Source: Hydractinia symbiolongicarpus
Taxonomy: Eukaryota; Cnidaria; Hydrozoa; Anthoathecata; Hydractiniidae
NCBI RefSeq assembly: GCF_029227915.1
Contig: NC_079884.1
Coordinates: 9,796,001 to 9,860,000 of the forward strand
DNA: 64,000 nt
Direction of reading: 5' to 3'
Positions 62,301 to 64,000 of this stretch are shown piece by piece (the first letter of the stretch is position 1; each line of letters begins with the position of its first letter). A program made the position numbers and the translations under genes. The notes beneath the pieces were generated by a model, which did not search any database, had not been told where the DNA came from, and was given only the letters and a program-made list of their open reading frames with translations.

Positions 62301-64000
62301 AGAAAAATATTCTTAACACCATCAAAGCTTTAGAAGAAAATAACTACCGCAGTAAGGTCAAATCTTTAAGCAACTTTTTGAAAGAATACACCAATGAAGA
62401 TGAAGGAGGAAAGCAAAGATACGAAGCATGGTTGGCTGAACATCAGCACCCAAATTCTTGGTACTATGGTATACCTGTTGGCGGTGTAAAACGATCACCA
62501 TTCAACCGAAAAAAGTCTTTTTTTCATTCACCAGCGTCTCCGACTGACCCGGTTGTAATTCATGACGATGACACCGGTTATATGAAGCGTTATAACGTGC
62601 ATCCACAGATAACGTTTCCCCGTCAAATTCAATTTCATGACGACAAAAGGGCGAAAATCCCCAATAAACCACCAGCAAAGAAACGTAAGACCAAACACGG
62701 CAACAAACGCAGAAGATATCGACGTAGCTTATGTGATTGCGCACAAGGTTGCGCAGATGACAAAGACATTGAGGCTTGCTTAAGTAATTGTGAAAACAAG
62801 TGCTCTCCGTCTTTGGTGATACACGAGAAAGAGAACACAAGAGAAAGAAGAAATGCGAAATATCTAGGCGAAAAGAAAAACGCGAGTACAGTATTTGATG
62901 AAGGTATTGTGAACGATATTGAAGAGGAAACAGCTTTTACTGCTGATAAAAATAAGAATGGCCGTAAGTCTTACATTTCAGAGGAAGATGATGTGGAGGA
63001 GAAACGCTTTAGGAATAGAAGAACTAAAAAAGCGTCCGCTCCTTCTAAGAAAAGTGTGATACCTATAGCACAGCGCAACTATGCTTATCCATACTCGTAT
63101 AATTTTAAAAATATGCTTCCACTCAAACGCGCCTTCGTTGAAAAACGAACTTCGATGCAAACACGCCCTCCTTTTCCCCAACACAGCAATCAATACACTA
63201 GTAATCTTCAAACAAATACTTACACTAATAAACGAACGATTCTAAATGACCGGCGACCGATGTCTCAATATTATATCTCACCCCAATACTACATGAAAAG
63301 TTATGTTCCCCAACAAACTAGGTATCAATCGTTTCAAAGATGGTATCAACCACAATCTACCAACGATAAACAAGCAAGTTTCTACTACAATAACGTCTAC
63401 CCAACACAAAGACAGTATTATGCGAAAAACATTGTACCGGGAGCCTCTCCTTATTACTATGGCAACTACGCAAGATACTATCAACAAAACAAAAATACTC
63501 CTTTATTTTACGCCAGGAATGGCGTACCCGCCAAACCTGCAGATGTAAAAGCTAAAATTCCTGCTCATAAAACGCCCTCTAACAAAAGAATTGTTAGTCC
63601 TGTCAAATACATTCATGACGAAGAACTTAAAATGAAGAAGTTTAAAGTTCAAACTGGCGCCAAAAGGATGTTGGTTTACCCTAATCACTTGGTGCGCAAA
63701 CCAGCTGAAACATCGAGGCCAATCGTGAGAACGGTAACGGTGATGAGACAAACACCGGTAACGCATCCAAATATAACTATCGACGAAAACAAAACATTCA
63801 CGGGAAATGTTGAGAAGTTGAGTTTAACGAAGAATACAACGAAATCGGCTAATATAAACAAAGAACATGAAGTGGAAAGCATGAACCAGGAAAAACACGT
63901 GAAAACAGATAAAAATGGTAATGATAATAAAACTGCTTCCAATGGTGAGAAAAGGATGAACAAAGTAAATAAATATAAGGCTGCCCTTATGCCTTCCAAA
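53395..64000 (+). CDS. Large secreted multi-module glycoprotein, 14 exons visible, 3' end outside window
   Basis: Not a named protein; a secreted matrix or cuticle role is inferred. Exons: 53395-53494, 53745-53855, 54517-54735, 54875-54986, 55375-55544, 56323-56433, 56534-56563, 56693-56953, 59109-59326, 59443-59548, 59647-60033, 60378-60842, 60978-61163, 61305-64000 (open). Frame is kept throughout: 1724 codons. Residues 1-32 are a signal peptide. Residues about 71-237 resemble a PA14-type domain (IYGYFKPPEKGEYIFKISS ... YYMEVVHKKLDGASHLQLGA). Residues about 285-400 resemble an AbfB/beta-trefoil unit (GIFLLKDGDRYIVASNDGSK). A proline-rich linker follows (60700-60830). The last exon has about 17 N-glycosylation sites in roughly 170 codons (61390-61900), a coiled segment, furin-like basic clusters, six cysteines (62732-62805) and a tyrosine-rich region (63070-63540). 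Confidence 0.82.
57025..57258 (-). mobile_element. Two mini-Helitrons of different subfamilies, exactly adjacent
   Basis: On the minus strand the unit 57258-57135 (TCTCTTTAATAATAGCCGTA start, CCCGTGGATTTTTCCACGAG hairpin, CTAG end) is followed without a gap by the unit 57134-57025 (TCTATATTATAATACCCGTA start, degenerate GTGGACTTTCCAC hairpin, CTAG degenerate). Confidence 0.7.
58470..58728 (-). mobile_element. Two adjacent mini-Helitrons, the downstream one truncated
   Basis: On the minus strand 58728-58555 starts TCTCTATAATAATAGCCGTC and ends with CCGTGGATTTTTCCACGG, GAAACGA and CTAG. It is joined at 58554 to a second unit starting TCTCTTTAATAATAGCCGTA whose 3' hairpin end is missing. Confidence 0.65.

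Overview
This window is eukaryotic, AT-rich metazoan DNA with long spliced genes, GT-AG introns and many small repeats. The protein set, compact intron style and repeat types suggest an early-branching animal, most likely a cnidarian (perhaps a hydrozoan). That placement is inference from gene content, not proof. There is no operon or bacterial signal.

Layout from left to right. (1) 15-720 (-): the first two coding exons of an unrecognised gene that runs off the left edge. (2) 2298-16749 (+): a complete 26-exon AP-2 adaptor alpha subunit gene (927 aa). Its introns carry a foldback element, a perfect 48-bp palindrome, a 2.7-kb TTAA-flanked DNA element with a decayed P2X7-intracellular-domain-like gene, and a head-to-tail array of mini-Helitrons. 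(3) 18824-19090 (-): a one-exon secreted six-cysteine protein. (4) 19.1-26.2 kb: repeat-rich intergenic DNA. (5) 26237-35409 (-): a complete 11-exon quiescin sulfhydryl oxidase gene (632 aa). (6) 35.4-41.3 kb: repeats only. (7) 41322-47663 (+): a complete 8-exon FBXL18-like F-box/LRR gene (701 aa) in which one splice acceptor is tandemly duplicated. (8) 48699-50673 (+): a 4-exon gene for a 141-aa SYCE2-like synaptonemal complex central element protein. (9) 50.9-52.5 kb: a composite repeat with a tRNA-like head. (10) 53395 to beyond 64000 (+): a large secreted, multi-module glycoprotein gene (at least 1724 aa in the window) with a PA14-like domain, a probable beta-trefoil, an N-glycosylation-dense stretch, a basic six-cysteine cluster and a tyrosine-rich segment. 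Its last visible exon is open to the window end.

The genes are not functionally linked. They cover endocytosis (AP2A), oxidative folding in the secretory pathway (QSOX), probable ubiquitin-ligase adaptor function (FBXL18), meiosis (SYCE2) and the extracellular matrix or cuticle (last gene). Exon coordinates come from hand splicing. For all complete multi-exon genes the exon lengths sum to a multiple of three and every junction keeps frame.
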